DNA from: Verrucomicrobiota bacterium
GTDB lineage: Bacteria > Verrucomicrobiota > Kiritimatiellia > CAIQIC01 > JAGNIJ01
DNA length: 43,441 bases
Assembly: GCA_018823105.1 (NCBI GenBank)
Contig: JAHJJH010000276.1
Span: forward strand, 1-43,441
Reading direction: 5' to 3'
Shown here: one piece after another, positions 40,591 through 43,441 of the stretch
How positions within the stretch are numbered: position 1 is the first letter of the stretch
Layout of the letters: the number at the start of each line of letters is the position of its first letter
Notes under the pieces: model-generated
Databases searched by the model: none
The model's input: the letters and a program-made list of their open reading frames with translations, nothing else
Told to the model about the DNA's origin: nothing
Made by a program: the position numbers and the translations under genes

Positions 40591-42714
40591 TCAATGCGAC
40601 GACAGGCCCAGGCGGAAGAACCGCGAGGTGGCGTCCAGGCCCGAGGAATACCGGTTGGTCCCGACGGGAAAGTTGGTCGGGCCGGCGAAGACCTGCGCCG
40701 CCGTCCAGCTCACCCCGTTGGATAAGCCCCGGGCATCGGCCCGGTACACCGTGCTGGTTTTGCCGTAGGCGACCGGCCAACTCAAGGCCAACCCCGTACT
40801 GGATTGCTCCGCGGAAAAAATGCGGAAAACCGAACCCGTATCGCCCGGATCCGTGCAGGCAAGCCATTCGTCGTGATTCGAGGCACCGTCTTCGTCTTCG
40901 TCGCCCGCGGCACCGGCGCTTAGGTCGCCAAACCGGAATTCCTCCCAATCGTCCGGCATGCCGTCGCCGTCCGAGTCAGGATCAGCAGAATTGTTGACGC
41001 CGTCGCCGTCCGAGTCGCCCGGCGCCAGCTGAAAGAATTCGCTGGAGCCCCACAGGTTGCCGTCCCCGTTGCCCGCCGGGACCTGCCAGCTCGACTGCAG
41101 ACTGCCTCCGTTGGTCGTGGAGTAGGGGGCCACGGCCAGGTAAACGGCCTGGGTGAAGCCCGAGCCCAGGATGGCGGCCAAGTCAATCACGCCCTCGATT
41201 CGGCCCCCGTTCTCGAAATACGCCGCCGAGCGCGCCTGACTCGTGTCGGCGATCTGCGAGCCGGAGGCGTTGAACCAGCCCGCGAAGGTGCTGTCGTTTT
41301 CATCGGCGAGGTAAGCGCTCCAGGCGGGCACCTGCCCCGACTTGGACCAAGGCGCGGGAGCGGACACGGCCGGGCTTGGATTGGTGACGATAAAGATGAA
41401 ATGATCCTGGCCCTCGCCCGCGTCCCACGTCGCCACGTACAGGTAGCGGCCGTCGAACTTGTAGTACAGGCTCATACCGCTGTTCTCGGCGGCGAGGACC
41501 ACATCGTAGTCCAGGACGCCGTTCATCTGGGCGTTTCGCAGATCGGTGGGCAACTGGGCTGTCGCGTTGGACACGGCGGGATCCGTCTCCCCTCCGTCCA
41601 CGACGCCGTCGCCGTCGAGGTCCTCCAGTCCGTCGAGAAGCCCGTCGCCGTCCGAGTCGGCGTCCACCGGATTGATGTCCCCGAGGGCGCACTCCGTGCT
41701 GTCCGGCAGGCCGTCGCCATCGTAGTCGGAAGTCACGGCCGGGAACCGGAGCAGGGCCAGCACGGGGTAGTGGTCGGAAGGATACATATTCGTGGTGGAG
41801 CCGCTGGAAAGGTTGGTGGCCGTGGTCGAGTCGGTGACCACCACAGCCTGCGTGGCGACAAACCCGCCGCGGTGCAGGATCCAGTCGATTCGCAGGGAAG
41901 AGGACGGGGTGCCTCCGGCATAACCATGGAGCGTGCCGGAACTGGTCCACGTGCCGTGCACCTGGTACCACGCGTCCGTGAAGTCGCCCGTGATCCCACC
42001 GTTGGTGTACGCGCCGGTGAATAGTTTCCAGTCGTTGTCCGTCTGGTTCGAATTGAAATCGCCCACGACGATGGCCAGCGGCGAGAGCGGCATCCGGGCC
42101 GTGCGGGAAAGCGCATCGTCGGTGATCAACCGGGCGCTGGCCACCTGGGGATCGTTGTTGAAATCGAAATGCGTGGTGTAGAACAGGAACTCCTGCCCGG
42201 TCGCCCGCCAGCGGAACTTCCCCCAGAGGGCCAGGCGCGGGAAGTTCAGTCCCATGTTCGTGAAATACAGGTAGGGCTGGAAATTCGTGCCCGCCGGATT
42301 GTTCCAGTATCCGCCGCCGGGGCTGGGCCCGAGGGAAAACACGCCGCGGTCGAGCAGGTCCACCTTGTTCGTGTTGTAGGCGAAGGCCGCGTTCTCGTTG
42401 CCGCCCCCGCCGCTGGGTCTCTGCCGTTCGATCTCGTAGTGGGCGGGCAGGTTGGTCGCCAGGTAGTCCAGTTGCCCGTCCTCGCCCTCCTGGAATCCGA
42501 TCACGTCGGGCGCGCGGTTGGTGATGACCCGGCAGACGAACTGCCGCCGCTGGGGCAGGGTGTTCGTGCTGTCCCACTGCTTCCACGAATTCTGGTCCTC
42601 CGCGGCCGAGGCATACCGGAGGTTGAAGGTCATTACCCGAAGTTCATCGCCAGGCGATGGCAGGCTCATGGCGGCCAGCATAAGGCCGCAACAGGAGATT
42701 TGTCGAATCCGCAT
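40591..42714 (-). CDS. Exported EEP-family nuclease/phosphatase with calcium-binding repeats
   Basis: 707 residues. Signal peptide about 1-21. Residues 25-325 are the endonuclease/exonuclease/phosphatase fold with its catalytic set: Asn31 in VMTFNLRY, Glu76 in DVIGFQE, TTHFD (His182), VVGDFNSN (Asp219, Asn221) and PSDHYPV (Asp314, His315). Residues 330-385 and 567-620 are thrombospondin type-3-like Ca2+ repeats (DYDGDGLPD, DADSDGDGLLDG, DSDGDGVNNSADPDSDGDG). Between them lies a beta-rich domain of about 170 residues. The C-terminus (SRFFRLGLSSH) matches tails on exported proteins of Verrucomicrobiota-like bacteria. Probably cell-surface or secreted. Confidence 0.88.
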   Translation of the reverse strand: MRIRQISCCGLMLAAMSLPSPGDELRVMTFNLRYASAAEDQNSWKQWDSTNTLPQRRQFVCRVITNRAPDVIGFQEGEDGQLDYLATNLPAHYEIERQRPSGGGGNENAAFAYNTNKVDLLDRGVFSLGPSPGGGYWNNPAGTNFQPYLYFTNMGLNFPRLALWGKFRWRATGQEFLFYTTHFDFNNDPQVASARLITDDALSRTARMPLSPLAIVVGDFNSNQTDNDWKLFTGAYTNGGITGDFTDAWYQVHGTWTSSGTLHGYAGGTPSSSLRIDWILHRGGFVATQAVVVTDSTTATNLSSGSTTNMYPSDHYPVLALLRFPAVTSDYDGDGLPDSTECALGDINPVDADSDGDGLLDGLEDLDGDGVVDGGETDPAVSNATAQLPTDLRNAQMNGVLDYDVVLAAENSGMSLYYKFDGRYLYVATWDAGEGQDHFIFIVTNPSPAVSAPAPWSKSGQVPAWSAYLADENDSTFAGWFNASGSQIADTSQARSAAYFENGGRIEGVIDLAAILGSGFTQAVYLAVAPYSTTNGGSLQSSWQVPAGNGDGNLWGSSEFFQLAPGDSDGDGVNNSADPDSDGDGMPDDWEEFRFGDLSAGAAGDEDEDGASNHDEWLACTDPGDTGSVFRIFSAEQSSTGLALSWPVAYGKTSTVYRADARGLSNGVSWTAAQVFAGPTNFPVGTNRYSSGLDATSRFFRLGLSSH

Positions 42715-42804
42715 GAAACCACTTCATACCCCCGCAGGGGTAATCCGTTCAACACGGGATTCTGGACGCGCGGCCCGGGGTTCGGTAACGTGGGCCCGCC
42801 GATC

Positions 42805-43441
42805 ATGGGACGCTATCTCGCCAGGCGACTGCTGCAGATGATCCCCACGGTGCTGGGGGTCTTGCTCATCACGTTCCTCCTGTTCAACGTGGTCGGGGGC
42901 AGCCCGGCCTCGATGGTCCTGGGGGAGCACATCTCGCCCTTGGCGCTGGAGGATTTCGACGAACAGCGCGGCTTCAACAAGCCCCTGATCCTCGGCCGTT
43001 GGGCCGCAACCCGGGCGTGGGCCGATGCCGCCCCGGAGCCCCGCCGCTGGAATCCTGGAGAACATAGCCTGCCCCTCAAGTTTGCGCTACGGCCCCAGAC
43101 CAAGTACCGCCTGATCCTCGAGGCCCGGGCGGTTTCCGGTCCGGGTTTTCCAAACATTGGAAAAACCACCCTCCGTTTTTTCCAAACATTGGAAAAAATC
43201 AGGCCGAATTTTCCAATGATTGGAAAAAATCAGGCCGAATTTTCCAATGATTGGAAAATAATAGCGCTGGATTTCCAGACATTGGAAAAATCCGCCGCGA
43301 ACGACCTGTGCCTGGCGGTTGAGGGTGGCCCGCTGGAGGTTCGGTCCATCCAATTGCGGCGGCGGATGGATAGCGTGCTGGATACGCAGTTCTTTTTCTT
43401 CCTGCGCCAGGTGGCGCGGCTGGACTTCGGTACGTCGAGCA
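42805..43441 (+). CDS. OppB/DppB-type ABC permease with large insertion, C-terminus cut by window edge
   Basis: The 212 codons seen run from ATG at 42805 to the right edge without a stop. Residues 1-60 match the first membrane helix and loop of peptide-type permeases (MGRYLARRLLQMIPTVLGVL ... GEHISPLALEDFDEQRGFNKPL). In the usual protein a short segment and 'GDLGxS' follow at once; here the matching RQVARLDFGTSS comes only at about residue 200. About 130 extra residues therefore lie between TM1 and TM2, facing the periplasm. Parts of the insertion look like a beta-sandwich (YRLILEARAVSGPG, NDLCLAVEGGPLEVRSIQL). Residues 114-162 are encoded by an array of palindromes. Confidence 0.85.
   Translation, partial: MGRYLARRLLQMIPTVLGVLLITFLLFNVVGGSPASMVLGEHISPLALEDFDEQRGFNKPLILGRWAATRAWADAAPEPRRWNPGEHSLPLKFALRPQTKYRLILEARAVSGPGFPNIGKTTLRFFQTLEKIRPNFPMIGKNQAEFSNDWKIIALDFQTLEKSAANDLCLAVEGGPLEVRSIQLRRRMDSVLDTQFFFFLRQVARLDFGTSS
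43146..43288. repeat. Array of five TTCCAA-N3-TTGGAA palindromes inside a coding region
   Basis: Units start at 43146, 43178, 43209, 43240 and about 43271. The core is TTTTCCAANNNTTGGAAAA with centre ACA (units 1-2) or TGA (units 3-4). Unit 5 is degenerate (TTTCCAGACATTGGAAA). Spacing is 31-32 bp; units 2-4 also share the linker AATCAGGCCG. Successive units are read in different frames (FPNIGK, FFQTLEK, FPMIGK, FSNDWK, FQTLEK) and none contains a stop. Confidence 0.9.

Noticed and set aside
43146-43288. CRISPR array
   Set aside because: Units are short 17-19-bp palindromes with about 12-bp linkers, some of them identical, inside an open reading frame. No cas genes are nearby.

Overview
The window is 43.4 kb of mostly GC-rich, gene-dense DNA from a Gram-negative-type bacterium: it has lipoproteins, a probable outer-membrane barrel, a periplasmic D,D-carboxypeptidase and a periplasmic zinc-binding protein. 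Several traits point to the PVC superphylum, probably Verrucomicrobiota/Kiritimatiellota. These are exported proteins ending in a 'WxxxYIAxTDP...W-T-DVPG' style tail, DUF1566 and 'GYAWxENxGWI' repeat proteins, stand-alone EIIA domains, and many short palindromic intergenic repeats. This placement is inference; there is no marker gene such as rRNA.

Layout. 1-6.9 kb: a secreted coiled-coil protein cut by the left edge, a HAD-like protein, an ArsB/NhaD-type ion transporter, acylphosphatase, an ankyrin protein, a metallophosphoesterase and an exported protein of unknown function. 7-10.2 kb: tRNA-Leu(CAG), then a zinc-uptake module (permease, ATPase and binding protein, overlapping) divergent from a Fur/Zur-type regulator, with a dyad operator candidate in the 71-bp gap. 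10.2-14.7 kb: a visibly AT-richer island with a methyltransferase, a membrane glycosyltransferase, a DPM1-like glycosyltransferase and two exported proteins. 14.9-22.2 kb: two tandem CDP-tyvelose-epimerase-like SDR genes, a B12-binding radical SAM protein, an amino-acid permease fused to an EIIA domain, and a helical protein ending in a degenerate histidine-kinase dimerisation domain. 22.4-27.6 kb: a tightly overlapping five-gene operon for nucleotide-sugar and surface-glycan synthesis (three SDR epimerases/reductases, a heptose-kinase-like GHMP kinase and a GT4 glycosyltransferase).

27.9-31.6 kb (plus strand): dihydroxy-acid dehydratase, tRNA-Thr(CGT), two small membrane proteins and an HTH-EIIA regulator. 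31.7-37.5 kb (minus strand): SurE, a large lipoprotein, a KTSC lipoprotein, a barrel-like protein, D,D-carboxypeptidase and XdhC. 37.6-43.4 kb: a MATE exporter, a membrane protein, OsmC, an exported EEP nuclease with calcium-binding repeats, and an OppB/DppB-type permease cut by the right edge.

The most unusual signals are repeats. Five TTCCAA-N3-TTGGAA palindromes at ~31-bp spacing lie inside the reading frame of the OppB-type permease, within an extra extracytoplasmic insertion, and leave the frame open. A 28-bp near-palindrome occurs three times with identical sequence. GTAG-headed hairpin pairs resembling REP/BIME elements occur at four intergenic sites, one of which supplies the stop codon of ilvD. 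Two EIIA domains without EIIB/EIIC partners suggest a regulatory phosphorelay.
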